64,000 bases of DNA from Symsagittifera roscoffensis (GCF_963678635.1 NC_087064.1:56306338-56370337); one strand, 5' to 3'; numbered from the stretch's first letter, positions 33,748 to 48,700 are shown. Numbers and translations: made by a program. Notes: generated by a model not told the origin, from the letters alone.

Positions 33748-36700
33748 GTAAGTCAGGTTTTGACGCCTAAAATTGTTTCGAGGCTTCGTTTCTGTATTAT
33801 ATATATTTACATTTTAAAGTAATCAGAAGGTCAAAAGTATCATAGTAACCGAGGTTACAGTCAGTAGTCCCTTCATCATGTATCCCTTCGTTTCTGTATT
33901 ATCTTGACGAATGAATGGAAGAACGGTGACTTAAACTTCGGCTCTTCTACCGTTTCTCTCTTGCCACTTTCTGTGTTTGACATTTAAGTAATGAATTTGT
34001 AATGTTTTCTAAAAGTATGTTAATGGTTTAATGGTAATTCAGTATATGTCAATTTCAAATTTCCTAATTTATTTAGTTGTTTTATGGGTGATATATTACA
34101 ATAGGTGATAGGTTCAATTTCAATAGCTGGATCGCTTTTTGTTATACTTCGCCCATGATTTATAATTTTTTTCAAAAGCCAGTTTTTTCGGCAAAAGCAA
34201 AATTTAATTTTTGATTAAAATTTCATTTGGTTGGGCAGAGTAATTTATTTACAAAAACTATTGAAAATGAAATTACAATAACTGAAAATGAAAAGACTAT
34301 ATTATGCATTTTAGTTGTGAAATTTAATACCTGCACTATACTCAAAATTAACCACCAATTTAACATATCACCGTTTCATGTATTGCGTATTGATATGGCT
34401 AAACGCATGGGATATTCTCCCCACCCCACTTGCAAAAATTGATATTCTGACTAATTAGGCTCTTTTCCAGTTCCCCCCTTTCAAAATACCGAGTTTTATG
34501 TTTGTTTTACGTGTTATTACGGCTAAATGCGTGATGTTACGCTGTAAAGTATGAAGAAGAAATCTGTTCACAGTTGTCGATTTGTTCACCATGCCAAATT
34601 TCATGGCATTATGACTACGTTAAATAAGCTTTTCAAATTTGAATTTGAAAGGGGGGGGGGGAACTGGAAAAGAGCCGTTTTTTACGTGCTCAATTGAGTA
34701 AAAAATGATTTCGGACATCAAATTGAGGACTTGGGTTAACTAACTGCGTTCAACTTCGTTGACCGAAAAGAATATTGTCAACCATTTGTCATTAACAACA
34801 GAAATGACCTCAGTTTTCCTTGTCGCTGTGCATATAGGTTTCCTGGTCATTCAGCATATTTCGAGGATTTATTTGAGAGATCTGGGAAACTAAACGTGTT
34901 GTTTGTATTGAAGATATTCTTATTTTTATGGATAGTATAATTCTTTTCTCAGCTTACTTTTTTTCGATAAGATTTCTCAATGTGCGAAGTTCTTGGCTCA
35001 CGTGTTAAATGATGCACGTGTTCGTTAATTTCGATACATCAACTGCAACAAAGGATAGAAACTATGGCGAACAAAAGAAGATTAAAGTTTATGTTTTTAG
35101 TTGAAATGAGTTTGAATTAGGCTGAACGATATATACATTCCACCTTACAACACTATTGGCCAATTCTTGCCGATTCTTGATCAAATACTCCCAGAAGACG
35201 GAAAGTAATTCGGATATATACTGCAGAGCTCAGGATAATTTAAGTTTTACCGATGGTTTAGCCTGACTCGTATCAAATTTTAGTATATTATTTCGCGTGT
35301 GTGACTGCGATCAATCGTAATTTAATGGGTCAGACACTTTCGGAACCGGTCACCACAAAAATATCGGCCACCTACGAAAATTCGCGGTTACGATGTGGAT
35401 GCTCTTCCATGCAAGGATGGAGAATAAGTAAGTCAGGTTTTGACGCCTAAAATTGTTTCGAGGCTTCGTTTCTGTATTATATATATATATATATATATAT
35501 TTTAAAGTAATCAGAAGGTCAAAAGTATCATAGTAACCGAGGTTACAGTCAGGAGTCCCTTCATCATGTATCCCTTCGTTTCTGTATTATATTGACGAAT
35601 GAATGGAAGAACGGTGACTTAAACTTGGGCTCTTCTACCGTTTCTCTCTTGCCACTTTCTGTGTTTGACATTTAAGTAATGAATTTGTAATGTTTTCTAA
35701 AAGTATGTTAATGGTTTAATGGTAATTCAGTATATGTCAATTTCAAATTTCCTAATTTATTTAGTTGTTTTATGGGTGATATATTACAATAGGTGATAGG
35801 TTCAATTTCAATAGCTGGATCGCTTTTTGTTATACTTCGCCCATGATTTATAATTTTTTTCAAAAGCCAATTTTTTCGGCAAAAGCAAAATTTAATTTTT
35901 TTGATTAAAATTTCATTTGGTTGGGCAGAGTAAATTTATTTACAAAAACTATTGAAAATGAAATTACAATAACTGAAAATGAAAAGACTATATTATGCAT
36001 TTTAGTTGTGAAATTTAATACATGCACTATACTCAAAATTAACCACCAATTTAACATATCACCGTTTCATGTATTGCGTATTGATATGGCTAAACGCATG
36101 GGATATTCTCCCCACCCCACTTGCAAAAATTGATATTCTGACTAATTAGGCTATTTGAAACATTGATCGATTCTTATGAAAGTTGACATGCGGACTACTA
36201 ATTAGGCCACGACAACATATTTGGTCTTAATACCTAACCTTGTAATTTGTAACAACCCCTATTACACCATAAAATTGATGCTCATACGAGGTGGGGGGGG
36301 GTTTAAAAAGCCTAATCTTAAGCCTGGGCTCTTTTCCAGGGCTCTTTTCCTGTCCCCATTTCAAAATACCGAGTTTTTTGTTTGATTTAAGTGTTAGTAC
36401 GGCTAAATGCGTGATGTTACCCTGTAAAGTATTAAGAACAAATTGTTCACAATTGTCAATTTGTTCACCACGCCAAGTTTCATTGCAATATGATAATGTT
36501 AAATAAGCTTTTAAAAATTGAATTGGAAGGGGGGACTAGAAAATAGCCTTTTCCAGTCCTCCTTTTGATGTTTTCTGAAGTTCAATATATGAAAGTTTTT
36601 TAAAATGACTTTTCATATTATAAACTGCGTTAAAACGTGACAGCGTGAATAGCTGAACAAATTTGTACAGCCTTTATAACATGCAAAATGCCGTGTGAAC

Positions 36701-39700
36701 AATTTTTGAACAGTTTTATTTTGTAATTTTAATTTTACGAAGGGATTGGGAAATTGGAAAAGAGCCTAAGCCTGTCTGCCTTTTTAAGGTATTTTCTATT
36801 GGCTTTCCCCCCCCCCCCCACCTCACTCAAACATTATTTTTATGGTCAAACCAGTGGTTTTAGAAGGTTAATCATGAAAACCAAATATGATTGTCATGGC
36901 CTAATTAGTTTACATGTCAATTTTCATGACAATCGAACAATGTGAACAGTAACTTCAAAAGTGAAAATTTGCAGGTGGGGGGAAGGAAAAAGAGACGTTC
37001 TATTTAGCATGGCGAAAGCAAGGGTATTGCAATCGGGTACTAGACTTTGTTCCTGTAAAAATTTTGTTCACAGAACTCAATGACTCATGGGGGTAGCTTG
37101 GTTAATAATGAAATCAAATTTACCACGTGCACACTTAGCTTGGAGGTAATGAATACGCCTGGGACGGCAAAGCTCGGGAATTCGAATCTGACCAGGACCT
37201 GTTTTTTTCAATTGGTAAATGTTTCGGTTCAAGAAAAATTCGGCCTATTTGGCTGCTTATGTTTTTTCGGCTGAGTTGCCAGATCTAAAAATAGTTGACT
37301 TTTGCTATAAACAATATTCACTGTGGTTGCTTTAATTGTTTTAGCATTTTAGAAACCTAACCTAATCGAATTTTTACATCGGTTGTAATTTTACCAACTC
37401 GATTCGTTCAAGTTTTTTTTTCAAATTTTTCTGGTTTAATCGGTTTTTATATCGAATTTGGGCCCCTTATTGTTTCGTTAGATGACCGAAAAAAAGTTTA
37501 CTTTGTGTTTGTGTTCTGAGGAGAAGGGAGATTCAAAATTTATAATTTTTGAACAGTTTTTTGGCATGAAGGGTTTCTGCTGAGGCGTTTTCTGCTTTTT
37601 AAAAACTGATTGATAACTTTTATTCCGATGCTAATTTTGCTTTCTATCGTCTTGGCATGTTTTTTTTTCAAAGTTATCTGCATTCGTTCTGATAATTCTA
37701 GTTGTATGTACAGTGTTAAACATCGATATTACGCTTTTAACATCGCTTTTTTGTATTATGATTTTTCGGCTTTCGATTAAGCTCTCATTTTAGTTTCCAA
37801 ATTGTGTATACCGCCTTGATTCCAGTACAAATATGGCTTCGTGGATACTGTTTGGGTAATACAAAATTATTTTTTTCTCCAAGATTTTGCGGAACAATTT
37901 TGGTTGATTTTGGTTGAAGTGGCTGTCGGCTTATTTACCGAATTTTTTATTTCTGATTTTGTTCAAAAATCCTAAAGACTTTAGCTCCAAATTCATTTCT
38001 TTGAAAGCTCAAATTCAACCTCACCAAGAATTATTTTAAGAATTTAATATGTTTAAACATAAAAAAAACTTGATTTTATAATTAGTTATTTATTTTTCTA
38101 ATTGTTTCTTCAACTATAACAACGTTCGAAGTCTTTCTTGATAGTTCTTGAGTGTCTTGCTGTTTTAATCTTATACTTGTATCATAAGTGGTGCAAAGCT
38201 CAGTTCCGACTCTGTCGAATTTTATTTTATTCAGTTGATTGTAATTTTACCAACTTTTTTTAAAGCTGATTTTAATTTTACCAACTTATACTATATCGGC
38301 TGAGAGTCCTCTTTTTGAGTAGTTTGAGAATCAAAAAGTTATCGATTGTTTTGAGGAGCGACTGAAATCTTTTTTGATATTTAAAATTTTTCTTAACGAA
38401 ACATTTTTTTCTGAGCAACTTGTGTCTTATTTTTACCGCTCAGTGCTTTTTGCGCTCGAAATACTTGATACGCATATTTTATACGCAATTTGCATTAATG
38501 CAGTCTAAATTATAACTTGCAAAATTTGAGCTATTGGGTAATTTCAAGCTCCTGAATATTTGTCGCTCGTAAAATGTCTGTTCACATTGCCCAATGATTC
38601 TGAAAGTTGACTAGTGGACTGATTTGGCCGCGGCCAACATATTTGGTCTTGATTTTTAACCTTGTAAAACCCCTAATTACACCATAAAATTTATGATCAT
38701 GCGAGTAAAGGGGTTTGGAAATTTTTGAGCCATCTGCTTTTTAAATGCCCGCTCTATTAGAATTTTTTAAAGTTGATTGTAAATTTACTAACTCCGATAT
38801 CAGTATATCAGTTTTTTTTTGCTTTTTCGGCACTAAAGATTTCAACTTGTACTAGATCGGCTTAGAGGCCTCTTTTTAGTTGTTCGAGGAGCAAAAAATA
38901 TCTGAATGTTTTGAGGAGCGAATGATGAGTTTTCAAATTTGTCTAATCAAACCACTTTTCTTGGCGTAACATGTGTCTGCTCAAGTTTCTTCTACTACTT
39001 TCATCTCCAGTTCTGTCGGTTCAATTCTCATGCTACGTATGTGATGTATCGCAAGTGGTGCGAAGCTTTGCTTTGCCTCTGTAAAAATTGAAACTCGATA
39101 GTGGAGGACTGTCAATTTTTTTCCGCTTTGCGTAGTGTGATAGTACGATATAACTTTTCCAACTTAAGTTGCAAATAAAGGTGTTACTTTTAATGGCACT
39201 TTTCCAATCCGTAAACTACACTAGCAGTGTTATCTGAAGTATTTTGACATTTGATTATTAATGAGCTAACACAGTTGATGCTTTTTTCATTCATCAAGTG
39301 AACCAAAAATGTTTTTTGATTCATGCTACAGTAGAATAATTAAAATCCCATTTCAGAAAATTTCCAACTCGAAATACTTTGCACGATTTATACAAGCGAA
39401 ATTTTGAAATGCATAATTTATACCCAATTTGGTTTGAAATATTCTAATTTATTACATGCAAAGTATGCGTTTTTGGTCATTTTAAAGCACTTGATTCTTC
39501 GCCGCTTCCTCGCTCGTGTTCGCTCAGCTGCAGCTTTGCCTCTGTGTCTACTTTTGTAGTTTTTATTATGGCTAAACGCGTGTTTGTAAAGTAGGATGAA
39601 CAAATCTGTTCAGAAGTGTTAGTTTGTTCACCATTGGAACCTGATCTAAACTACATTTGTTTATTGGATAAATTAGATATTTTACCACTGTAAAATATTT

Positions 39701-42700
39701 AATCTTAACCAATCATAATCCATCTAACTATCAACCCACTTATTTGTAAGTGCTGAAATTACCTGTAATTTCAGCACCAGAGAGATTTGAATTTAACTTA
39801 AAAATTAGTTACCTCTCCAAGAGAACTTCAGCAGTTGCAATAAGCCAGTATACTCTACATCTATTGAGCCTAGCAGAGACTAGTTAAACACCCTGAGACT
39901 AGTAGATATAAGAGTAAGATTAGGATCGGTATTAGACTAAGAAGTTGCTCGAATCTATCCGGCCGAAAATAAGATAGCGTGACGAGCAGACGGTGTACCC
40001 TATCCGAAATTACTCTATGAGTTAACCTAAAGGACCTAACTCATCTGGCGCGACCATAAGTCTCGAATAAGACCTTAATAGCTTAGAATTAACCAAATAT
40101 AGATTAGAAAATAGACAAAACATTTTCAAAATGTTACACGATAATAACTTAATTGAAATGTCTCTACGACTCAATAGATCAGAGCCGATATTCCGTACAA
40201 TACTATAACTACCCGGTATTGGAAGAAGACCTCGGACAAGAGACGACATACGACTACGTAGAAACTTACCATTTAGTTTCATGGTTGTACGGCAAAAGCC
40301 AACACAAACTCTTATATTTAGAATCTTATTAGCAATGAATTTAGATTTTCATTTGCAACATAAAATTTTGAAGTAAATCTTCATAATCATTTCAGGCGCT
40401 AAACAAAATTACTAATGTACAATAACGATTGATAAAAAGATCTCAGATCGTTCCCTCAGTTTCTGCAGTATAATATAAAACATATTTGAAAAATATATAT
40501 TAAAAAATAAAAATTAGTAGCATGACAATTAATAGTTAGTAATTATAAAGCATCCTGTTGTTCCAGCTTCATCACCTAAACATAACAGCAATCATAAGCC
40601 AGCTAACATCATTAAAAACTAAAACTTTTTACCAAATAAATTTAAATCATTTTAAACTTAAATTTACTTAATTTTAAACTAGATCATCAAGGCTTATCCT
40701 TGGATCTCAATAAATTTTCTATCTCATTAATTTTAAATTCTGATCATCAAGGCTTATCCTTGGATCAAAAAGAACAATTTTGTTCTCCCCCACCCACTTA
40801 TTTAGTGTCTAACGACCTCAAACGTCGATTCACTACCCAACCTTTTCAAAAGACCCAGGACTAATAGAAATTTTTCAATAAAACTAACCATTCAAATTAG
40901 GCTAAACAGTGAAGAACTTCGGTTATTCATCCTTCACTTGAACCCTCTTCTTACCAGACCCAGGATAGATCTTAGACTTAGTAAGTTTAAAATTATCTAA
41001 TGAACTACTTGCGTTCTAATTATACCGGAACCTTGTGGATCGATTTACTATTCTCCAACCCTTGAACACAATCACTACCCCTAAGTAAGATTAAGTAAGT
41101 TAACAACCTTAACTTAGACTAGCCACGAGAAAGTAAAAATCATTCTCCGGAATTGATATACTTTTCTCTCCAACCCTGAATAAAAAGACCCAGGTTAAGC
41201 TAAGCAAAAAATCGTAAGGACTAACAGTCTAGGAAAATAAAAAAATCACTAATAACTTCTTGCATCCCTCATCCTAAACATTATGTCATTCAAAAATTTA
41301 GGAAACAATTAAACAATCGTTTTACACAATTGTGAAATAGACAACCAAAAATACGATCTTGTAATAACCCCACATACACAAACAGTTGGATACATTCGAA
41401 CAAAACGACAAACAATAAGAAGAAAGATTATAAGCAAACAAAGACATCAGACGAAAAAGATATTCGAAAAAATAGAAACGCATTTTCCGAATCAGAAGCC
41501 AGCAGTTTAGACGAACTCGAACTATACAAATTAAAAGAATCAATAAATACAAATTGCCCCATCCATGATCAATTATATTTTTCCGATTCAGAAACAACTT
41601 CAAACTCATCAAAAAGAGGAAAAAGAAGAATAAAAAAGCAATATAAACACAAACCAGTACACCTATATAATTGGAATCAACCAATTAGACATATTGATTA
41701 TTATATATTAACAGTCATCAAACGAAAAATGAGCCACACTCAAAGTGACGAAAGTCCAGATGAAGAAGCAGTTTTTCCCTTTCTTATAGATTCACTCGAT
41801 GATAGAGGACAAACACGATTTTGTAAAAACTTACTCGTAAATTTGTTTGAACCAGGAATCAGTCCATGTAAAGCAGAATTCCCGGATGTAAAAATCAAAA
41901 GACAAATTATAAAACATTATTTGAAAGACATATGTAATCTAACGCAACAATACGGAATCTACACCATAGAATTCAGCACACCACGAACAACTCATAACAA
42001 ATATGTAATTCAAACAGACGATATTGATTTAGAATTTTCAAAAGTATTCATAGAATATATCAAAAGCATACAATATCATAATTCACAAAGAGCAAATTCC
42101 ATATTCACTAACGAACTTTTTGCAATATGCAATAATATATAGTTATATAACTATATTAGAAAAAACAGAAGTTCAAAGCATATCACCAACCGAAACATCC
42201 AAACATACAAAAGTAAGAAATGAAATCACAGTATTTTCAACATTTTTACTTATAATCCGCGAAAATTTCCTTAATAATGATGTTTCACAAAAAACTAAAC
42301 TTGATTTGCAAAAAATTGGTTTATAAAAGATTATTTTACACACAACCTAGATTTAATTTCACAAGCAAGAAAAAATTTCAGACCTCAAAATACCAATGAC
42401 GACACTGTCATTGCAGAACAATCAGATTACGTTTGGGACCCTGAATGGTCTCATCCAACATTTATAAATATTCCACAAGATATTTCACCTATAAATATTT
42501 TCAGTTTTGTCACCTTAAAAAATGAAATTCTAGCTTTTCTAGGATGGCCCTATTACATCTTAGAAAAATCAACTATCTTATACGCCATGTTTAATTTTAT
42601 AGGATTTCTTTTCTCACTCTTAAAAGGAATCTATAACACATGCGCTATACACACACAAGTAAACAGACAAGCAAGTGTAGCTTTTATACTATTTGCAGGA

Positions 42701-45700
42701 TTTTTTGGAATTTTTTCATCATCAATAAACAAAATACTTCTAGATGCACAAATAAAAGAATATAACACGAAAATATCCACAAGACAAAACACATACGACG
42801 AAGAACATAATAATATAGAAATAACACCTACCGCACCACAGTTGCCACCCTTTCCACAAAACCATCCATTATCATTAGTTCCCCGTAATTTCCGAAACCT
42901 AGCAATCACAAATAAGCCAAATTCTAGACCAAAAACAACACAACATCCCATCCAACATATAATGACACATCAATTAAAAAATGATAATACATATGAACAA
43001 ATTATAGAACAACCTCACACCATCACTTTTCAACCTCAAAATAATCATTTTTTAAGCCCACGATGAACCGACAACTTGGATCCCTCCATCGCTCAAATTC
43101 CCACCCAGCCAACCTCCAAACTCAAATACCAATAATCCCACTTTTTGCTGTCCCACCACCCGATTTTCCAATTATTAATATGCCATCAAGCACGAATTCG
43201 GATACTAACTCAGATATTTCAGTTTTTCATACTATCTCCGAACTATCTCCCTCTACCTATACCCAGACAAACTCCTCAATTTTTTCATCCAGACAAACTC
43301 CTCAATTTAATAATTCCCCAGATACCACCCAAATTTCCCAAGAGCTTGATAATTTTATTACTTTACAACAACAATTAATACTCCCCAACACCCTTACAAT
43401 ACATCAATTATCATCCACAATAACATCCTCAAATCCACCTACCCCCACACCCTCCTCAGCTTACACTCCATCATTAGCACAATCATCCACATCCACCGAA
43501 ACACCTACCAGTACTCACCGAGCTTATCGCACTTTTCAACGAAAATTTCCAAATCACCCATTCCCAACCAAACCCGGAACAGCCCGCGAATATATTAATC
43601 ACCCGGAACACACCAACACGAAAAATTTTCTTGAAATCACCTTACCCTCATTTCCGCAATATACATTAAATACACCTACCAATACTAACGACACACGCAA
43701 TTTTGTTGATGAGCACGTTTTAATGCCAACACTTCATTGGACAGCTTATTATAATTATACTAACCCCCTCTGCCTACCATTAGCTAATACTAATGAAAGT
43801 TTCGAGAAGACCAAAAACATGTTATATAGACTCACCACAACACTAACACCTCGACAATTTACTTACGTTGGATATAAAAAATTATTAAAAACATTCAGCG
43901 CACCCCGAGCTAACGATTTTGCAATAGAATACTACGATCATAATATCATCCGTCCTAATCAAGATCAATTTTTAGATGAAGACTGCTTCGCAAACCCGCA
44001 ACTAACAGAAAAATGTTTCATTAAAACATCATACGTATTTACATGGTTTATAAAAGATATTTACATGGTTTATAAAAGATTTTACAAACGTATTTACATG
44101 GTTTATAAAAGATTATCTTACACACAACCTAGATTTAATTTCACAAGCAAGAAAAAATTTCAGACCTCAAAATACCAATGACGACACTGTCATTGCAGAA
44201 CAATCAGATTACGTTTGGGACCCTGAATGGTCTCATCCAACATTTATAAATATTCCACAAGATATTTCACCTATAAATATTTTCAGTTTTGTCACCTTAA
44301 AAAATGAAATTCTAGCTTTTCTAGGATGGCCCTATTACATCTTAGAAAAATCAACTATCTTATACGCCATGTTTAATTTTAAAGGATTTCTTTTCTCACT
44401 CTTAAAAGGAATCTATAACACATGCGCTATACACACACAAGTAAACAGACAAGCAAGTGTAGCTTTTATACTATTTGCAGGATTTTTTGGAATTTTTTCA
44501 TCATCAATAAACAAAATACTTCTAGATGCACAAATAAAAGAATATAACACGAAAATATCCACAAGACAAAACACATACGACGAAGAACATAATAATATAG
44601 AAATAACACCTACCGCACCACAGTTGCCACCCTTACCACAAAACCATCCATTATCATTAGTTCCCCGTAATTTCCGAAACCTAGCAATCACAAATAATCC
44701 AAATTCTAGACAAAAAACAACACAACATCCCATCCAACATATAATGACACATCATTTAAAAAATGATAATAAATATGAACAAATTATAGAACAACCTCAC
44801 ACCACCACTTTTCAACCTCAAAATAATCATTTTTTTAGCCCACGATGAACCGACAACTTGGATACCTCCATCGCTCAAATTCCCACCCAGCCAACCTCCA
44901 AACTCAAATACCAATAATCCCACTTTTTGCTTTCCCACCACCCGATTTTCCAATTATTAATATGCCATCAAGCACGAATTCGGATACTAACTCAGATATT
45001 TCAGTTTTTCATACTATCTCCGAACTATCTCCCTCTACCTATACCCAGACAAACTCCTCAATTTTTTCAAAACCCCCTTTTCAACCCACCCCATCCAGTC
45101 ATCCACTCCCATCCGTTTCCACTCCTTCTTATGCTTCCCAAGTAACCCGAACCTATTCTCCACTTCATTCCGACAGATCATTTAATAATTCCCCAGGTAC
45201 CACCCAAATTTCCCAAGAGCTTGATAATTTTATTACTTTACAATAACAATTAATACTCCCCAACACCCTTACAATACATCAATTATCATCCACAATAACA
45301 TCCTCAAATCCACCTACCCCCACACCCTCCTCAGCTTACACTCCATCATTAGCACAATCATCCACATCCACCGAAACACCTACCAGTACTCACCGAGCTT
45401 ATCGCACTTTTCAACGAAAATTTCCAAATCACCCATTCCCAACCAAACCCGGAACAGCCCGCGAATATATTAATCACCCGGAACACACCAACACGAAAAA
45501 TTTTCTTGAAATCACCTTACCCTCATTTCCGCAATATACATTAAATACACCTACCAATACTAACGACACACGCAATTTTGTTGATGAGCACGTTTTAATG
45601 CCAACACTTCATTGGACAGCTTATTATAATTATACTAACCCCCTCTGCCTACCATTAGCTAATACTAATGAAAGTTTCGAGAAGACCAAAAACATGTTAT

Positions 45701-48700
45701 ATAGACTCACCACAACACTAACACCTCGACAATTTACTTACGTTGGATATAAAAAATTATTAAAAACATTCAGCGCACCCCGAGCTAACGATTTTGCAAT
45801 AGAATACTACGATCATAATATCATCCGTCCTAATCAAGATCAATTTTTAGATGAAGACTGCTTCGCAAACCCGCAACTAACAGAAAAATGTTTCATTAAA
45901 ACATCATACGTATTTACATGGTTTATAAAAGATATTTACATGGTTTATAAAAGATTTTACAAACGTATTTACATGGTTTATAAAAGATTATTTTGCACAC
46001 AACCTAGATTTAATTTCACAAGCAAGAAAAAATTTCAGACCTCAAAATACCAATGACGACACTGTCATTGCAGAACAATCAGATTACGTTTGGGACCCTG
46101 AATGGTCTCATCCAACATTTATAAATATTCCACAAGATATTTCACCTATAAATATTTTCAGTTTTGTCACCTTAAAAAATGAAATTCTAGCTTTTCTAGG
46201 ATGGCCCTATTACATCTTAGAAAAATCAACTATCTTATACGCCATGTTTAATTTTATAGGATTTCTTTTCTCACTCTTAAAAGGAATCTATAACACATGC
46301 GCTAAACACACACAAGTAAACAGACAAGCAAGTGTAGCTTTTATACTATTTGCAGGATTTTTTGGAATTTTTTCATCATCAATAAACAAAATACTTCTAG
46401 ATGCACAAATAAAAGAATATAACACGAAAATATCCACAAGACAAAACACATACGACGAAGAACATAATAATATAGAAATAACACCTACCGCACCACAGTT
46501 GCCACCCTTACCACAAAACCATCCATTATCATTAGTTACCCGTAATTTCCGAAACCTAGCAATCACAAATAAGCCAAATTCTAGACCAAAAACAACACAA
46601 CATCCCATCCAACATATAATGACACATCAATTAAAAAATGATAATACATATGAACAAATTATAGAACAACCTCACACCACCACTTTTCAACCTCAAAATA
46701 ATCATTTTTTAAGCCCACGATGAACCGACAACTTGGATCCCTCCATCGCTCAAATTCCCACCCAGCCAACCTCCAAACTCAAATACCAATAATCCCACTT
46801 TTTGCTGTCCCACCACCCGATTTTCCAATTATTAATATGCCATCAAGCACGAATTCGGATACTAACTCAGATATTTCAGTTTTTCATACTATCTCCGAAC
46901 TATCTCCCTCTACCTATACCCAGACAAACTCCTCAATTTTTTCACCCAGACAAACTCCTCAATTTAATAATTCCCCAGATACCACCCAAATTTCCCAAGA
47001 GCTTGATAATTTTATTACTTTACAACAACAATTAATACTCCCCAACACCCTTACAATACATCAATTATCATCATCGTTTTCAGTTTCTTAAATCAAAATA
47101 CACGTCACCATTTTTACTTAATTTTACATTTGCATTAAAGATACTAACCTCCACGGCATCCTCCGCAACTTTGACCCAGTACCCAAATGTATATATTCTG
47201 TCCCATCACAAAGACCTTCAATGCTGAAGAATCACGACCCTTCCTTATCCCGCATGAATTTATCCAACCTATTGAAATACCCATATTAGAATCCATTCAC
47301 AATACTAAATATAATCATAAAATATATAACCTCATCCAAAACACACCTTACGAGTTCGCAGTAGGCACAGAAGAACTAAACACCATCAAGGCACTTCAAT
47401 TGCTTTGGCCACTGCTACAAACTAAAAATATCATACGCATACTAGCCAAATTACTAACAACATCAGACATGATTCACGACATCTTTCCCCACGGCTTTTT
47501 CCCAGAAGATTAAGGTAAATATAAATTAAAATACTTTTAACTAATAAATTTAAAATTGTACTAACCATTTTCTATCAATGTTTGATTTATTCTTTTAGTC
47601 TTCACACCACAATCATCTACAAAACAGAAAATAAAAATACAAACTTGTTAAATTATCTTAAAACTGATTAATTTCTTGCACTAAATAATGTAGTAAAATT
47701 CATACCAAATGTAGTAATTTTATTTATAAATTATTTCCCCGTCAAGCAGTAAACTTGAAATACGATGAAAATTTATAATTTTAAATTTCCCCAAAACGCA
47801 GTAAAATTCAAATTCTATGCAACAAGTTGATAAAATGAGAAAGCAGTACTAACCTTTTCAATATTTTCATTCATTCGCACAAGAATTCTATCCAAACTCG
47901 CACAGCTCGCCCACGAAGAATTGTTTAAATAATGATTTTAAGTTTCAAGCTTTCACTATCAACAACTCTAACACACGATAACAAGTTTCAAACTTTCCTT
48001 TAACCCGGTTGGAAAGGAATTATACACTAAACCAAACTAACCAAAGCAGCTTACTAAACACCACAAATCATAAAATAACAGCATGACTAAGAAAAGAAAA
48101 CCAACGGTACCCAAACCGGATTAACCCAGTTTAAAACTGGATAATTTATTCTTTTGAAGACTATTATAAAGTCTCAGAAAGAAATAATAAAACACAAAAA
48201 AAAGTCGCAAGACAAACCCAAACCAAAGACAGTTTGATTTTTGAAAAAAGGACACAACCAAAGTATTATAAGAAAGACAAAAAAAAACAAACATAAAACG
48301 TTATCACATAAAAGGACCTCTAAAAGAAACAGCATGCAATCATACTCCCACTCCTGGCCTAACCCACAAGAGAAGGACGTCCTGAGCATGCTTATAGCCG
48401 GCCTAACCCACCGCGCTACACCCACGCTTTGTGACCACACTTGAATTTTTAATAAGAGGTACTCAAGGGTGAGTAACTCTTCAAAATAACTGAACTTAAA
48501 CAAAACGCTTTTGTGAAATCGACTAACTAAGTTCATGATTAAAAAACCAAATTAACATTTAACCAATTTATAAAATGTAAATCATACTTTGCAGTATATA
48601 GATCATACACAACAACAAAGACGAACATCCGAAGACCAGATGATCCCATCACATTCGAACAAAAGAATGGCTGAACAACCGACATGCCGTCCACAATCAC

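Larger units (their letters stand above)
32778..34456 (+). repeat. Exon-1 tandem duplication, unit 1 (1679 bp)
   Basis: Holds MITE-1 copy a, a putative 5' region and the first coding exon of the phosphatase (33645-33747), then about 0.7 kb of intron. The next unit starts directly after, at its own MITE copy. Differences between the units are few (short G-run, AT-microsatellite length, single substitutions). Confidence 0.9.
34457..36147 (+). repeat. Exon-1 tandem duplication, unit 2 (1691 bp)
   Basis: Near-identical second unit, longer mainly because of an expanded (AT)n run near 35479-35500. It begins with MITE-1 copy b (34458-34676), which has no left GTTTTTTA flank because the duplication joint falls at the MITE end. 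It contains the second identical first exon at 35325-35427. Confidence 0.9.

Noticed and set aside
34227-36133. Pair of ~70-codon open frames (34227-34442 and 35921-36133)
   Set aside because: They are the same sequence seen twice because of the 1.68-kb duplication, AT-rich, in intron position, with no family features; chance open frames.
42631-46608. 106-codon minus-strand open frames repeated in each module
   Set aside because: Exact antisense shadows of ORF b, repeated only because the module is repeated.
48174-48536. 120-codon hydrophobic open frame on the minus strand inside the LTR element
   Set aside because: Antisense to the element, Phe/Leu-rich because of A-rich plus-strand DNA, no family match; a composition artefact.
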